From Coprothermobacter platensis DSM 11748 (GTDB lineage Bacteria > Coprothermobacterota > Coprothermobacteria > Coprothermobacterales > Coprothermobacteraceae), in contig NZ_KB899040.1 of NCBI RefSeq assembly GCF_000378005.1, positions 733,645-797,644 on the forward strand: a stretch of DNA of 64,000 bases, read 5' to 3'. The position numbers and the translations under genes were made by a program. The notes beneath the pieces were generated by a model that searched no databases, had not been told where the DNA came from, and saw only the letters and a list, made by a program, of their open reading frames with translations. Numbering within the stretch: position 1 is the first letter of the stretch; each line of letters opens with the position of its first letter. Shown here one piece after another: positions 24,616 to 33,637 of the stretch.

Positions 24616-24990
24616 CTATTTCCTTCCTTTTTTCGCACCCACGGTCTTACGTGGTCCTTTTCTAGTTCTTGCGTTATGTCTGGTTCTTTGGCCTCGCACT
24701 GGAAGTCCTCTTTGATGTCTTATACCTCTGTAGCACTTAATATCCATGAGCCTTTTTATGTTCATGGCGACTTCACGGCGCAAATCACCTTCCACTTTGT
24801 AGTGCTCGGTGATGTAATCCTGAAGCGTATTCAGCTGATCCGAAGACAACTCTCCAAGTTTTTGCATAGGATCTATACCCAAAGCATCACAAATCTGCTC
24901 AGCAGTGGTTCTTCCTATACCATAAATACGAGGTAGTGCGAACAAAATCCTCTTGTTATCTGGCAACTCTACTCCAACAATACGTGCCAC
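24616..24990 (-). CDS. rpsM: Ribosomal protein S13
   Basis: S13 sits in the 30S head and forms bridges with the 50S subunit and P-site tRNA. The 124-residue protein starts [15 protein letters not shown], contains the [13 protein letters not shown] helix-turn motif and ends with the basic tail of the family ([18 protein letters not shown]). GTG start behind GGAGGTG. Order rpmJ-rpsM-rpsK is standard. Confidence 0.97.
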   Translation of the reverse strand: MARIVGVELPDNKRILFALPRIYGIGRTTAEQICDALGIDPMQKLGELSSDQLNTLQDYITEHYKVEGDLRREVAMNIKRLMDIKCYRGIRHQRGLPVRGQRTRHNARTRKGPRKTVGAKKGRK

Positions 24991-25003
24991 CTAACTGCAC
25001 CTC

Positions 25004-25117
25004 CTAACCTTGTCTTTGCTTGTGCTTTGGGTTTTCGCAAATTACGTAAACGCGACCCTTTCTGCGCACAATTTGGCATTTGTCACAAATCTTTTTCACC
25101 GACGGACGTACCTTCAT
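25004..25117 (-). CDS. rpmJ: Ribosomal protein L36
   Basis: The 37-residue product is [20 protein letters not shown] followed by [17 protein letters not shown]. The CxxC...CxxxxH pattern is the zinc-binding form of L36, a small 50S protein that stabilises 23S rRNA helices near the peptidyl transferase domain. An AGGAGTGATT ribosome-binding site precedes the ATG. It lies between infA and rpsM. Confidence 0.96.
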   Translation of the reverse strand: MKVRPSVKKICDKCQIVRRKGRVYVICENPKHKQRQG

Positions 25118-25141
25118 CTCAGAATCACTCCTTCTACACTT

Positions 25142-25363
25142 TTAAAGTCTATAAACTATTCTTCCTCGATCAGGATCGTAAGTCGAAATTTCAACCTTTA
25201 CTTTATCTCCAGGCAATATCCTGATAAAATTCATGCGCATTTTACCAGAGGTATATGCCGTTATGACCTTACCTCCCGGAAGTTCTACCCTAAATGTTGC
25301 ATTGGGCAACTTCTCTACGACGATCCCTTCAACTTCAATGACATCTTTTTTTTCAGACGACAT
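25142..25363 (-). CDS. infA: Translation initiation factor IF-1
   Basis: IF-1 blocks the A site of the 30S subunit during initiation. The 73-residue OB-fold protein reads [20 protein letters not shown] and has the conserved [19 protein letters not shown] and [11 protein letters not shown] motifs. Its ATG overlaps the stop of the KOW protein gene by one base (TAATG). Position between map-KOW and rpmJ is typical of Firmicutes. Confidence 0.97.
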   Translation of the reverse strand: MSSEKKDVIEVEGIVVEKLPNATFRVELPGGKVITAYTSGKMRMNFIRILPGDKVKVEISTYDPDRGRIVYRL

Positions 25364-25626
25364 TAATCGTTCCCTCCGCGTGACAGTTCACGCAAAAAAA
25401 ACTGTATTCGCTCATCGGACAAAGTTTCCACTCTCACTCCCATAGATTTTATGTGTTTCTTGTTCTTCTTTTTTGGCCTACTTACTGGCCAACGTTTACC
25501 ATCACTCAAAAAAGCAAAACGCTCATTGTCAGCAACCACCACAAATAGATGGTCCTTAGTGCGTCCGCTGACAGATTTTACCACATCACCAACAGAAATG
25601 TTACAACTAACCATATCATTGCACAT
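25363..25626 (-). CDS. KOW-domain RNA-binding protein between map and infA
   Basis: The 87-residue basic protein has an N-terminal KOW-like segment ([21 protein letters not shown]) followed by a charged tail. Small KOW proteins in this exact place, between map and infA, are found in many Firmicutes and related bacteria and are often labelled L14e-like; their role in translation is unproven. The start at 25626 overlaps the map stop by 11 bases with GGAGG 12 bases upstream; an ATG four codons later is also possible. Confidence 0.85.
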   Translation of the reverse strand: MCNDMVSCNISVGDVVKSVSGRTKDHLFVVVADNERFAFLSDGKRWPVSRPKKKNKKHIKSMGVRVETLSDERIQFFLRELSRGGND

Positions 25627-26362
25627 GCGGTGTTAGAACCTCCACACCGTCTTCTGTAACAGCTAACGTAAATTCAAAATGAGCAGCGTTTGTGTGGTCG
25701 CATGTTCTTACCGTCCACCCATCGTCTTCTATAACAACACAGCCGCTTCCTTCAGTAAGCATTGGTTCTATGGCTATGAACATATATGGTTTGAGCACCG
25801 GTCCTGTATTAGGTCTGCCATAATTCGGGATGGGAGGATCCTCGTGCATGTCGCGACCGATACCATGCCCAGTAAAATCCCGTACAATGCCAAGGCCAGC
25901 ATCATCTGCTACCTTCTGAATAGCTGATGAAACAGTTCCAAGTCTTACTCCAGGTCTTACAGCTTGTACACCATGCTTCAACGCTTCCAATGTTACATCT
26001 GATAATCTCTTTTTGTTCTCCTCAATGGGAGGAATAATGACAGTAAAAGCTGCGTCGCTATTCCAACCATCATAAATCAACCCCAAGTCGATGCTAACTA
26101 ATTGCCCTGGTAAAAGTGGCCGTTTAGAAGGTATACCGTGTATGACGACGTCATCCACAGATATGCACACTGAAGCAGGATAGCCTTCATATCCGAGAAA
26201 AGAAGGTACAGAATCTAAAGCCCTTATTTTTTTCTCAGCCAAGGCATCAAGCTCCAGCCCCGTTACGCCAGGAACTACTGCCTCGCGAAGCTCAAAAATA
26301 ACTTTTGTCAGCCGCTTTCCAGCTTCTCTCATGTGCTTCAAAACTGTTTTATCGTAAACCAT
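25616..26362 (-). CDS. map: Methionine aminopeptidase, type I
   Basis: Map removes the initiator methionine from new proteins. The 248-residue protein has the pita-bread metal ligands in their usual contexts: VSIDLGLIYDGWNSDAAFT (two Asp), TGHGIGRDMHEDP (His), IEPMLTEGS (Glu) and a final Glu near the C-terminus. There is no N-terminal zinc-finger extension. Its ATG overlaps the end of adk by 14 bases; the secY-adk-map order is the classic Gram-positive spc operon tail. Confidence 0.97.
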   Translation of the reverse strand: MVYDKTVLKHMREAGKRLTKVIFELREAVVPGVTGLELDALAEKKIRALDSVPSFLGYEGYPASVCISVDDVVIHGIPSKRPLLPGQLVSIDLGLIYDGWNSDAAFTVIIPPIEENKKRLSDVTLEALKHGVQAVRPGVRLGTVSSAIQKVADDAGLGIVRDFTGHGIGRDMHEDPPIPNYGRPNTGPVLKPYMFIAIEPMLTEGSGCVVIEDDGWTVRTCDHTNAAHFEFTLAVTEDGVEVLTPHVQ

Positions 26363-26987
26363 TTTTCAACATTATCCTTTCCAAAAAAGCACTTATTTCT
26401 TCTGGCTCTTTGCCTGCATCTACAGCCACATAGATTCCTTTGTTTCTATAATACGCTCGCAGTTCTGCTCCATATGAATCATAGTCCCTAACACGTTTTT
26501 GTATAACCTCGACGTTATCATCGATCCTTTTCACCAATGGAGTCCCATCATTTACGCAAAAACCGGGCTTATTTGAAACATAACCGCAAACCGGACAATA
26601 ATAGCGGTTTAGCAACCTTTCCATGGCTGATTCATCGCTCAAACAAAACTCGATGGCTCCTAAACACTTGCTACCCGTTTTCTTAGACCACGAATCGAGT
26701 AATTCTGCTTGACGCTTACTTCGTGGATAACCATCGAAAACTATGTTTGCATTTTGGTCCACGCTCTTTAGAAAATCCTCCACCAAAGCGAAAGTAAGTT
26801 CGTCAGGCACAAGATTCCCATTTTCCACGAACTCTTGAACCTGTTTGCCTAATGGTGTCTTCTCTGCTAAATGCCTCCGGAAAAGATCACCAGTAGACAG
26901 ATGAATCCATCCATGTTTGGAAAAGTACTGGGCCTGTGTTCCCTTTCCAGACCCAGGCTTTCCCATGAATATGACAAACTGGATCAT
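26349..26987 (-). CDS. adk: Adenylate kinase, zinc-type LID
   Basis: Adk interconverts ATP, AMP and ADP. The 212-residue protein has the P-loop GKPGSGKGTQ, AMP-binding FDGYPRSKRQAE and a LID domain with YYCPVCGYVSNKPGFCVNDG, i.e. three Cys plus an Asp that can bind structural zinc, common in Gram-positive and thermophilic enzymes. The ATG overlaps the secY stop by 4 bases (ATGA). Confidence 0.96.
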   Translation of the reverse strand: MIQFVIFMGKPGSGKGTQAQYFSKHGWIHLSTGDLFRRHLAEKTPLGKQVQEFVENGNLVPDELTFALVEDFLKSVDQNANIVFDGYPRSKRQAELLDSWSKKTGSKCLGAIEFCLSDESAMERLLNRYYCPVCGYVSNKPGFCVNDGTPLVKRIDDNVEVIQKRVRDYDSYGAELRAYYRNKGIYVAVDAGKEPEEISAFLERIMLKNGLR

Positions 26988-28273
26988 AACTCAAGAAATC
27001 CTTTATAGTGCCGAAGCTGTACATAAGCTTCGAGTTGCCGGAAAATTTCCAGAGCCACACCGATGACAATAAGCAACGACGTACCACCAAATAGGAACAG
27101 CCTTCCAAGACCAAACAAAGACATAAACAGGTCAGGTAGCACAGCAACCAATCCAAGAAAAATAGAGGCAGGTAAAGTAAGTTTATTTATGACACCAGCA
27201 ATGTAATCGGCGGTTGGTTTACCTGGACGAATACCGGGAATGAAACCACCTTGTTTCTGTATGTTTTTCGCGATTTCGTCTGGGTCATAGGCAATAGTGT
27301 TGTAGAAATAAGCAAAGAATATTACCAACACGAAATAGATCAAGTTATACCAAATCGTCATATGGTTGAAGTAAACATTCCACCACCGGGTGAACGATGA
27401 TTGTGGAAACCAACCAGAAATGACCGTAGGAGCATTAATAAACGCCGATGCAAAAATGATAGGCATTACACCTGCTTGCAGTAAGCGTATGGGTATACTG
27501 CTGGATTGTCCGCCATAAACTTTTGTCCCTCTAATACGGCTAGCATACTGTACAGGTATTTTGCGTTCTGCCAGGTATGCCGCGGTAGTTATAAATACGA
27601 GAACCAATCCGAATATTAGAGCGATAATAACGGACAAAACAGCATTGCTTACATTTGTAGTCGTTTGGAAAAACTGTACTAATGATGGAACAACACGCGC
27701 TAAGATACCAGAGAAGATTATTAGCGATACACCATTTCCCAGACCTTTCATGGTGAAAACTTCACCAAGCCAAACTAAGAACATAGATCCAGAAGCAAGT
27801 ATTAAAGTTGTCAATATCGCTGACTCAAAACTTGGAGTAATAAGTGGTGTGCCCCCGACAGCAAGACCATATGAGAAATAAAGATATGCCGCATAGGACA
27901 TAACAACTGCCAGGCCTGCACCCAACCACCTTATGTACATCTGAAGTTTCTTTCTTCCTTCTTCCCCTTCTTTTCGCATGTTCTCTAAAGCTGGGAAAAT
28001 GACACCCATCAACTGCATGATGATGGATGCATTGATATAAGGCAATACACCGAGCGTAAAGACAGACACGGTGTAATATGTCGAACCACCCGTAAAGAAG
28101 TTCAATATGCCAAGGAATCCAGCCTGTTCTTGCAATACTTGAAAGGCATTCGGATTAACTCCTGGGATGGGGAGAAACGTACCCGCTCTGAACAAAACTA
28201 AAAATAGTAAGGTGTACAGAATGCGGCTTCTTGTTTCTTTAAACTCCCACGACGCCTTGAGTACTTGCCACAT
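26984..28273 (-). CDS. secY: Preprotein translocase channel SecY
   Basis: SecY forms the protein-conducting pore in the cytoplasmic membrane. The 429-residue protein has ten predicted spans, the plug region after the first span (TFLPIPGVNP), the conserved INASIIMQL in span 2 and the cytoplasmic loops that bind SecA. It begins immediately after rplO, with no spacing, and overlaps adk. Partners secE and secA are elsewhere in this window. Confidence 0.97.
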   Translation of the reverse strand: MWQVLKASWEFKETRSRILYTLLFLVLFRAGTFLPIPGVNPNAFQVLQEQAGFLGILNFFTGGSTYYTVSVFTLGVLPYINASIIMQLMGVIFPALENMRKEGEEGRKKLQMYIRWLGAGLAVVMSYAAYLYFSYGLAVGGTPLITPSFESAILTTLILASGSMFLVWLGEVFTMKGLGNGVSLIIFSGILARVVPSLVQFFQTTTNVSNAVLSVIIALIFGLVLVFITTAAYLAERKIPVQYASRIRGTKVYGGQSSSIPIRLLQAGVMPIIFASAFINAPTVISGWFPQSSFTRWWNVYFNHMTIWYNLIYFVLVIFFAYFYNTIAYDPDEIAKNIQKQGGFIPGIRPGKPTADYIAGVINKLTLPASIFLGLVAVLPDLFMSLFGLGRLFLFGGTSLLIVIGVALEIFRQLEAYVQLRHYKGFLEL

Positions 28274-28723
28274 TCAGTCCACCACCTCAACGGAACCGCC
28301 AGCGGCTTCAATTTTTTCCTTTGCCGTTGAACTTACTGCTTGAACTTTCACATGTAACGCTTTCTTTATGTCGCCCTGGCCAAGAATTTTGACCAAGGAT
28401 GTCTCAGAGCTAACCATTCTATTAGCGGCCAGCGTGGGAACATCCACTGTAGAACCTTCATCAAATCGATTTAATTGCTCTACGTTTACAACTTCATAAT
28501 CAACTTTGAATGGATAGTTCTTGAACCTCATTATTTTCGGTAACTTTTTATAAAATGGCGTCTGACCGCCTTCGAACCCACGTTTTCCAACACGTCCGGA
28601 GCGAGCTTTTTGTCCTTTATGACCAAAACCCGATGTCTTACCATGCCCTGATGACGTACCCCTGCCGATAATCTTCTTGGTTCTTTTAGCACCTGGGGCA
28701 GGTTGAAGTGTTTGTAATTTCAT
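28274..28723 (-). CDS. rplO: Ribosomal protein L15
   Basis: L15 is a late-assembly 50S protein. The 149-residue protein begins MKLQTLQPAPGAKRTKK and has the glycine-rich basic tail GRGTSSGHGKTSGFGHKGQK that threads into rRNA. The ATG at 28723 with GAGGTGG upstream is preferred over a GTG one codon earlier. In most bacteria rpmD (L30) lies between rpsE and rplO; here only 14 bases separate them, so rpmD is absent. Confidence 0.96.
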   Translation of the reverse strand: MKLQTLQPAPGAKRTKKIIGRGTSSGHGKTSGFGHKGQKARSGRVGKRGFEGGQTPFYKKLPKIMRFKNYPFKVDYEVVNVEQLNRFDEGSTVDVPTLAANRMVSSETSLVKILGQGDIKKALHVKVQAVSSTAKEKIEAAGGSVEVVD

Positions 28724-28737
28724 CACTGACCACCTCG

Positions 28738-29226
28738 TTATCTCTTTAGTATTTGCTCTATAGGAACGCCCCTAAGTTCGGCTACTTCTCTCGGCCTTTT
28801 AAGGGACTTTAAGGCACCTATTGTTGCGTATGCCAAGTTGACCGGATTTGTGGAACCCATAGATTTCGTAACCACATCTTTTATGCCAGCCATTTCGAGA
28901 ATAGCCCTAACTGTTTGGCCGGCCAAGACACCGGTTCCTCGTACAGCAGGTTTAATCAGAACCTTAGCTGTCTCTTTTTTTGCCACCACGGTATGAGGAA
29001 CGGTCGTTCCTGCCATGGGAACCTCAATAAGATTTTTCCTTGCTCTGGCAACCGCTTTTGCCACTGCGTCAGGTACTTCTCCTGCTTTGCCCAATCCGAC
29101 TCCTACATGGCCTTCTCCATCACCTACTACAACCAGAGCCCTAAAGCGAAGTCTCTTTCCGCCCTTCACGACACGGGCAACTCTACGAATCTCAATGACT
29201 CTTTCCTGCAAATTAGTCATGTCCAT
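28738..29226 (-). CDS. rpsE: Ribosomal protein S5
   Basis: S5 lies at the mRNA entry side of the 30S subunit and affects decoding accuracy. The 162-residue protein has the double-stranded RNA-binding N-terminal domain (RVARVVKGGKRLRFRALVVVGD) and the GTGVLAGQTVRAILE and AYATIGALKSLKRP motifs of the C-terminal domain. GGAGG precedes the ATG. Order rplR-rpsE-rplO. Confidence 0.97.
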   Translation of the reverse strand: MDMTNLQERVIEIRRVARVVKGGKRLRFRALVVVGDGEGHVGVGLGKAGEVPDAVAKAVARARKNLIEVPMAGTTVPHTVVAKKETAKVLIKPAVRGTGVLAGQTVRAILEMAGIKDVVTKSMGSTNPVNLAYATIGALKSLKRPREVAELRGVPIEQILKR

Positions 29227-29240
29227 TACGGCATACCTCC

Positions 29241-29615
29241 TTAGAACTCCAGCCCGGCTTCGCGAGAGGCTTCGGCCAATGCTTTAACTCTTCCATGATA
29301 CTTATAACCACCGCGATCAAATACCACTTTAACGATACCTTTTTCGGCCGCCCTATTTGCCAGCAATTTTCCAACCTCTGCAGCTTGCTCAGTTTTCTTC
29401 ATATCTCCGAGTTTTCCACGCAATTCTTTGTCAAGAGTGGAAGCTGAAACCAAAGTATGTCCAGCCACATCATCGATAATCTGCGCATAAATGTGTCTGG
29501 AAGACCTGAACACACACAAGCGAGGACGTTCAGCCGTGCCCTCTATGTGTTTTCTTATCCTTAAATGTCTTACTCTTCTTAACTCAGCACGCGATTGTGC
29601 AAAAATCAAACTCAT
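29241..29615 (-). CDS. rplR: Ribosomal protein L18
   Basis: L18 binds 5S rRNA in the central protuberance with L5. The 124-residue protein has [37 protein letters not shown] and the C-terminal [20 protein letters not shown] motifs. AGGAGGTGT precedes the ATG. It lies between rplF and rpsE in the spc operon order. Confidence 0.97.
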   Translation of the reverse strand: MSLIFAQSRAELRRVRHLRIRKHIEGTAERPRLCVFRSSRHIYAQIIDDVAGHTLVSASTLDKELRGKLGDMKKTEQAAEVGKLLANRAAEKGIVKVVFDRGGYKYHGRVKALAEASREAGLEF

Positions 29616-29629
29616 ACACCTCCTACGAA

Positions 29630-30175
29630 CTATTTACCCTTTCCTACTGCTTTACCGGGTTTGAGCGTCCTCTGCTCGCCCTCGTACCAAATGCCTTTTC
29701 CTTTATAAGGATCAGGTATTCTGTAGGCTCTTATGTTAGCAGCTACCTGAGTGACAAGATGCTTATCAGTGCCGGTTATGACTACTGTGTCAGGAGATGG
29801 CACTTGATATGCTATGCCGTCCAAGCTCTGGAACAGAACTGGATGTGAAAAACCCAAAGAGAGTTGAAGGTCTTTTCCCTTAAGCTCTGCTCTGTAACCG
29901 ACGCCTTTAATTTTTAGAGTCACGGCGAATCCGTTACTCACACCGGTAACCATGTTTTGAATCAGTGCTCGTGTGGTACCGTGAAGCGACTTTACATCCT
30001 TTTCCTCCGATGTTCGCTCTACTATGATTTGGCCATCAGATAGAGAAATCTTCAAGCGAGGATCGAAGGTTTGCGCCAACGTTCCCTTTGGACCTTGAAC
30101 CGTTACAGTATTATCTTCGATGGTTACGTTGACTCCCTGAGGGACAACGATCGGTTTCCTACCTATTCTAGACAC
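29630..30175 (-). CDS. rplF: Ribosomal protein L6
   Basis: L6 lies near the factor-binding site of the 50S subunit. The 181-residue protein is a tandem of two similar domains and has the C-terminal signature [18 protein letters not shown] at 30175 is chosen: GAGGTG lies 7 bases upstream and the protein then begins MSRIGRKPI like its relatives. The open frame runs six codons further into rpsH, which would swallow the ribosome-binding site. Confidence 0.96.
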   Translation of the reverse strand: MSRIGRKPIVVPQGVNVTIEDNTVTVQGPKGTLAQTFDPRLKISLSDGQIIVERTSEEKDVKSLHGTTRALIQNMVTGVSNGFAVTLKIKGVGYRAELKGKDLQLSLGFSHPVLFQSLDGIAYQVPSPDTVVITGTDKHLVTQVAANIRAYRIPDPYKGKGIWYEGEQRTLKPGKAVGKGK

Positions 30176-30186
30176 TTGTGACCACC

Positions 30187-30585
30187 TCACCAAACATAGC
30201 AGAGTATTTGCCCGCCCACACCTTTCTGGCGAGCCTCAGCGTCTGAAAGTACTCCTACTGAAGTAGTTAATATGGCAATACCAAGGCCGTTCATAACCTT
30301 CGGTATTTCTCCCTTGCGAGCATATATCCTTCTTGATGGCACACTAATGAGCCTTACCTCATTAATAACAGGTTGCTTTCCAGGACCAAATTTCATTTGT
30401 ATGCTAAAGTACTTTCTATTTTCTTTTTCAACCACTTCATATCCCTTTATGTATCCCTCGCGGACAAGAACTTTAAGGATTTCTTCTTGATACTTTCCGT
30501 AAGGAACACCTTCAACACTATCCAAACGGGCGTGGCTGGCGTTCTTTATTCTCACTAATAAATCCGATATCGTATCCTGAACCAT
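30187..30585 (-). CDS. rpsH: Ribosomal protein S8
   Basis: S8 binds the central domain of 16S rRNA; in E. coli it also represses the spc operon. The 132-residue product has the family's standard length and the C-terminal GLGIAILTTSVGVLSDAEAR motif. The ATG at 30585 has AGGTGA 7 bases upstream; a GTG two codons earlier is less well placed. It lies between rpsN and rplF. Confidence 0.97.
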   Translation of the reverse strand: MVQDTISDLLVRIKNASHARLDSVEGVPYGKYQEEILKVLVREGYIKGYEVVEKENRKYFSIQMKFGPGKQPVINEVRLISVPSRRIYARKGEIPKVMNGLGIAILTTSVGVLSDAEARQKGVGGQILCYVW

Positions 30586-30597
30586 ATGCACGTCACC

Positions 30598-30783
30598 TCA
30601 CCAAGAGGCTTTCTTCAAGCCTGGTATTTCGCCCTTATGAGCCATTTCTCTAAGACACATGCGGCATATTCCAAAATCGCTATAAACAGCTCGTGATCTG
30701 CCACATATTTTGCATCTTGTATATTTTCTTGTCGAAAACTTAGGCTCTTTTGCTGCTTTTATTTTTAATGCCTTCCTTGCCAT
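30598..30783 (-). CDS. rpsN: Ribosomal protein S14, zinc form (type Z)
   Basis: S14 belongs to the 30S head. The 61-residue product is the short zinc-binding version: [20 protein letters not shown] carries four cysteines, followed by [18 protein letters not shown]. The long zinc-free paralogue is not in this window. It lies in standard order between rplE and rpsH, behind a GGAGG ribosome-binding site. Confidence 0.97.
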   Translation of the reverse strand: MARKALKIKAAKEPKFSTRKYTRCKICGRSRAVYSDFGICRMCLREMAHKGEIPGLKKASW

Positions 30784-30799
30784 AGAAACCTCCTTTTTC

Positions 30800-31339
30800 C
30801 TATCTTTCCATGAATGGGAAGCCCAAAGCCTTCAAGAGCTCAAATGCTTCCTCATCTGTTCTTGCGGTAGTTGTTATGCTAATGCCTAAACCTCTCGTTT
30901 TATCTATCATATCGTAAGATATTTCCGGGAAGACCAGATCTTCCAACAATCCGAAGTTGTAGTTACCCCTACCGTCAAAAGAACGTGGGTTTAATCCTCT
31001 GAAGTCACGTACCCTTGGGAGTACTTCACTTATGAGATGTTCCATAAAGTTCCACATCTTCTCTTTCCGAAGTGTTACGCTGACTCCTATGGGAACACCT
31101 TTTCTCAGCTTAAACGCGGCAACATTTTTCTTCGCTTTCCTAACCAATGGCTTCTGACCAGTTATCGTTTCAAACTCCTTTACGGTAACTTCCACAGCTC
31201 TTGGATTTTGAAGTGCTTCACCGAGACCACGGTTAAGCGTTATCTTTACCACGGCAGGCACTTGCATGGCATTATGATAACCAAACTTCTTAATCATGTA
31301 AGGCCTGACCTCGTTATCGTATTTTTCCTTCAAACTCAT
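30800..31339 (-). CDS. rplE: Ribosomal protein L5
   Basis: L5 binds 5S rRNA and contacts P-site tRNA and S13. The 179-residue protein has the family's normal length and the motifs [30 protein letters not shown] and [20 protein letters not shown]. The ATG at 31339 follows GGGAGGG; the upstream in-frame TTG would include the ribosome-binding site and is rejected. Order rplX-rplE-rpsN. Confidence 0.97.
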   Translation of the reverse strand: MSLKEKYDNEVRPYMIKKFGYHNAMQVPAVVKITLNRGLGEALQNPRAVEVTVKEFETITGQKPLVRKAKKNVAAFKLRKGVPIGVSVTLRKEKMWNFMEHLISEVLPRVRDFRGLNPRSFDGRGNYNFGLLEDLVFPEISYDMIDKTRGLGISITTTARTDEEAFELLKALGFPFMER

Positions 31340-31357
31340 GCTCAACCCTCCCAAAGC

Positions 31358-31675
31358 CTAATCAAGAACTTCGCCGCAACGAGCACAAACACGCACTTTT
31401 GTGCCATCATCGAGCACTTTGTGACCAATTCTTGTGGGCTTATCACATTTGGGGCATACAACCATCACCTTATTAGCTAATATGGGTGCCTCATACTTTT
31501 TTAGCCCACCCTGGGTGTCCTTCTGAGTAGGCCTGGTAGCACGAGTAATGATGTTGACGCCTTGTACCAATACTCTGTTCTCTTTGGGAAATGCCCTGGT
31601 CACTTTGCCTCTTTTACCCTTTTCTTTCCCGCTTATGACTTCGACCAGATCACCCGATTTTATATTCAACTTCAT
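31358..31675 (-). CDS. rplX: Ribosomal protein L24 with zinc ribbon
   Basis: L24 is an assembly initiator at the tunnel exit. The 105-residue protein has an N-terminal KOW motif (SGDLVEVISGKEKGKRGKV) and a C-terminal pair of CxxC motifs (VVCPKCDKP and VRVCARCGE), a zinc-ribbon form seen in many Gram-positive and thermophilic bacteria. The start at 31675 has GGAGG upstream; the frame is open for another 53 codons but that extension lies within rplN and has no L24 similarity. Confidence 0.96.
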   Translation of the reverse strand: MKLNIKSGDLVEVISGKEKGKRGKVTRAFPKENRVLVQGVNIITRATRPTQKDTQGGLKKYEAPILANKVMVVCPKCDKPTRIGHKVLDDGTKVRVCARCGEVLD

Positions 31676-31691
31676 ATTGCTCAACCTCCAA

Positions 31692-32060
31692 CTACAGCAC
31701 TTCGGGAGCCAAGGAGATGATCTTAAGATATCCCTTTTCCCTGAGTTCACGAGCAACTGGTCCGAAAACACGGGTTCCACTCGGTTCTCCCAGTTGGTCA
31801 ATGATGACAGCCGCGTTATCGTCGAATCTAACACACGTACCGTCGGCTCTCTTTATCTCCTTAGCCAAACGAACGACCACAGCCTTCACAACATCGCCCT
31901 TCTTGAATTGGCTACTGGGTAATACCTCTCTAACATTGGCAACGATGACATCTCCAATTGTCCCGTATGCAATCCTAGGCCCTCTTAGAACACGTATAAC
32001 CTGAATTGTCTTGACACCAGTGTTATCTGCAACGTTAAGCTTCGTGTAAGGCCTGATCAT
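31692..32060 (-). CDS. rplN: Ribosomal protein L14
   Basis: L14 sits on the 50S interface and forms a bridge to 16S rRNA. The 122-residue protein begins [17 protein letters not shown], the canonical start, and ends with [18 protein letters not shown]. The ATG at 32060 has GGAGG 9 bases upstream; an in-frame TTG three codons earlier is rejected. It overlaps rpsQ by 26 bases. Confidence 0.97.
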   Translation of the reverse strand: MIRPYTKLNVADNTGVKTIQVIRVLRGPRIAYGTIGDVIVANVREVLPSSQFKKGDVVKAVVVRLAKEIKRADGTCVRFDDNAAVIIDQLGEPSGTRVFGPVARELREKGYLKIISLAPEVL

Positions 32061-32319
32061 CTTCTTCAACCTCCTCGAACTGCTTCCTTCTTAGCACTTT
32101 GACTAAGTTGAACCGTTTAAGGTGAGACATTGGCCTGAATTCCTCTATAAGAACAGTGTCTCCCTCTTTCGATTCATTTTTCTCATCGTGTACATAGAAT
32201 TTCGTTTTTCTCCGCAATTCCTTCTTATATAAAGGATGACGTTCCATCCTTTCTGTTACAACAACGCGGGTTTTATCCATTTTGTCTGATACAACTACGC
32301 CAACAAAACGACGTCTCAT
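32035..32319 (-). CDS. rpsQ: Ribosomal protein S17
   Basis: S17 is a primary 16S rRNA binding protein of OB fold. The 94-residue protein contains [20 protein letters not shown] and a [20 protein letters not shown] segment, with an acidic C-terminal tail ([14 protein letters not shown]) that overlaps rplN by 26 bases. Its ATG overlaps the rpmC stop by 4 bases. Confidence 0.96.
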   Translation of the reverse strand: MRRRFVGVVVSDKMDKTRVVVTERMERHPLYKKELRRKTKFYVHDEKNESKEGDTVLIEEFRPMSHLKRFNLVKVLRRKQFEEVEEDDQALHEA

Positions 32320-32510
32320 AACTTTATACCCCTTTCTCTCAAAACCGTTAGCACCCGTGCTATATCTCTCTTTGTTTTAGTAATAGCGGTATGATCTGTC
32401 AGCTTGCCAACGGATAGCTGAAATTTGAGGTTGACCAACTTTGCCCTTAGTTCCTTGAGCAAAGCTTCCAACTCGTCCGTCGTCTTCTCTCTTAATTCTG
32501 TCCCTTGCAT
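32316..32510 (-). CDS. rpmC: Ribosomal protein L29
   Basis: L29 is a small helical protein at the tunnel exit that docks trigger factor and SRP. The 64-residue product has ELREKTTDELEALLKELRAK and the conserved LKFQLSVGKL segment. The ATG at 32510 with AAGGTG 6-7 bases upstream is preferred over an in-frame GTG at 32519. Order rplP-rpmC-rpsQ is standard. Confidence 0.96.
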   Translation of the reverse strand: MQGTELREKTTDELEALLKELRAKLVNLKFQLSVGKLTDHTAITKTKRDIARVLTVLRERGIKL

Positions 32511-32525
32511 GAGCTGCACCTTCCC

Positions 32526-32933
32526 TTACACACGACTAATTAACCTGACCTCAAAAGGCAGGCGAAATCCTATTAGTCTAGCAATGTGCTTAGCAGTATC
32601 TTCATCAATTCCGGTCAGTTCAAACATGATACGTCCTGGCCTTACCGGAAAGATCCACTTCTCTGGGTCACCTTTTCCTCCACCCATCCTGACTTCCAAG
32701 GGTTTCTTCGTCCAGGATATGTCGGGGAAAATCCTAATCCAGTACTTTCCTGTTTTTCCAATGTTCTTGGCAATGACGACACGACATGACTCAATCATTC
32801 TGGAATCCACATAACCACGACCCACGGCTTGAATTCCATAATCGCCAAATGCCAACTTCAAACCTCTTGTTTCTTTTCCCTTTATATGAGGTAAATGGTT
32901 TTTTCTGTATTTAACACGTTTAGGCATTAGCAT
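32526..32933 (-). CDS. rplP: Ribosomal protein L16
   Basis: L16 supports A-site tRNA binding on the 50S subunit. The 135-residue protein begins MLMPKRVKYRKNHLP, the canonical start, and has the MGGGKGDPEKWIFPVRPGRI and AKHIARLIGFRLPFEVRLIS regions. Its ATG overlaps the end of rpsC by 14 bases with GGAGG 10 bases upstream. Confidence 0.97.
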   Translation of the reverse strand: MLMPKRVKYRKNHLPHIKGKETRGLKLAFGDYGIQAVGRGYVDSRMIESCRVVIAKNIGKTGKYWIRIFPDISWTKKPLEVRMGGGKGDPEKWIFPVRPGRIMFELTGIDEDTAKHIARLIGFRLPFEVRLISRV

Positions 32934-33624
32934 GTCTTTCTGGCCTCCTCTCTGCCTTTTCTAGGCCTCTCGGAGGTAGAAGTTCTTGCAGATCCTCTAC
33001 ATCTCCTTTATAGATCCAGCACTTCACGCCGATGGTTCCGTATTTCGTAACAGCTATGCTGTAACCATAGTCCACATCAGACTTTAGAGTAGATAACGGA
33101 AGTTTACCTTGCACAAACCATTCACGTCGGGCAATTTCCGCACCGCCTAAACGCCCAGAGACAGCAATCTTTATTCCCTGCGCGCCAGATCTCATAGCCC
33201 TACTGATCGCCTGCTTCATTGCGCGCTTATAACTTACCCTGCGCTCTATCTGTCGCGCGATGCTGTCAGATACGATTTGCGCATCAATCTCAGGATTTTT
33301 TACCTCGTAAATGGCAATCCTAACTTCGTAATCGCTCTTTAATAGTCTGACAATTTCTTCTCTAAGATGCTCTATTTCTGAACCCTGCTTTCCTATGATC
33401 ATTCCGGGTCTGGCAGTCCAGATTATTACGCGCATCTTATTCCCTAAACGCTCTATTTCTACTGATGAAATACCAGCATGGCCATAATGCTTATTTACCA
33501 ATTTTCTTATTTGCTCGTCTTGAACGATATATTCTGGGTACTTCTCAAAAGGAGCAACCCAACGGCTACGCCAGTTTTTCGTCACACCTAATCTAAATCC
33601 ATAAGGATGTGTTTTTTGGCCCAC
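32920..33624 (-). CDS. rpsC: Ribosomal protein S3
   Basis: S3 lies at the mRNA entry tunnel and helps unwind mRNA structure. The 234-residue protein has MGQKTHPYGFRLGV at its start, a KH domain (about 40-110, with RPGMIIGKQGSEIEHLREEI) and the C-terminal GRLGGAEIARREWFVQGKLP motif. GTG start with GGGGG upstream. It lies between rplV and rplP. Confidence 0.97.
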   Translation of the reverse strand: MGQKTHPYGFRLGVTKNWRSRWVAPFEKYPEYIVQDEQIRKLVNKHYGHAGISSVEIERLGNKMRVIIWTARPGMIIGKQGSEIEHLREEIVRLLKSDYEVRIAIYEVKNPEIDAQIVSDSIARQIERRVSYKRAMKQAISRAMRSGAQGIKIAVSGRLGGAEIARREWFVQGKLPLSTLKSDVDYGYSIAVTKYGTIGVKCWIYKGDVEDLQELLPPRGLEKAERRPERHANA

Positions 33625-33637
33625 TTTTGTATTCCCC

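Noticed and set aside
31676-31834. 53-codon N-terminal extension of rplX
   Set aside because: It overlaps rplN, lacks L24 similarity, and the inner ATG has a proper ribosome-binding site and gives the normal length.
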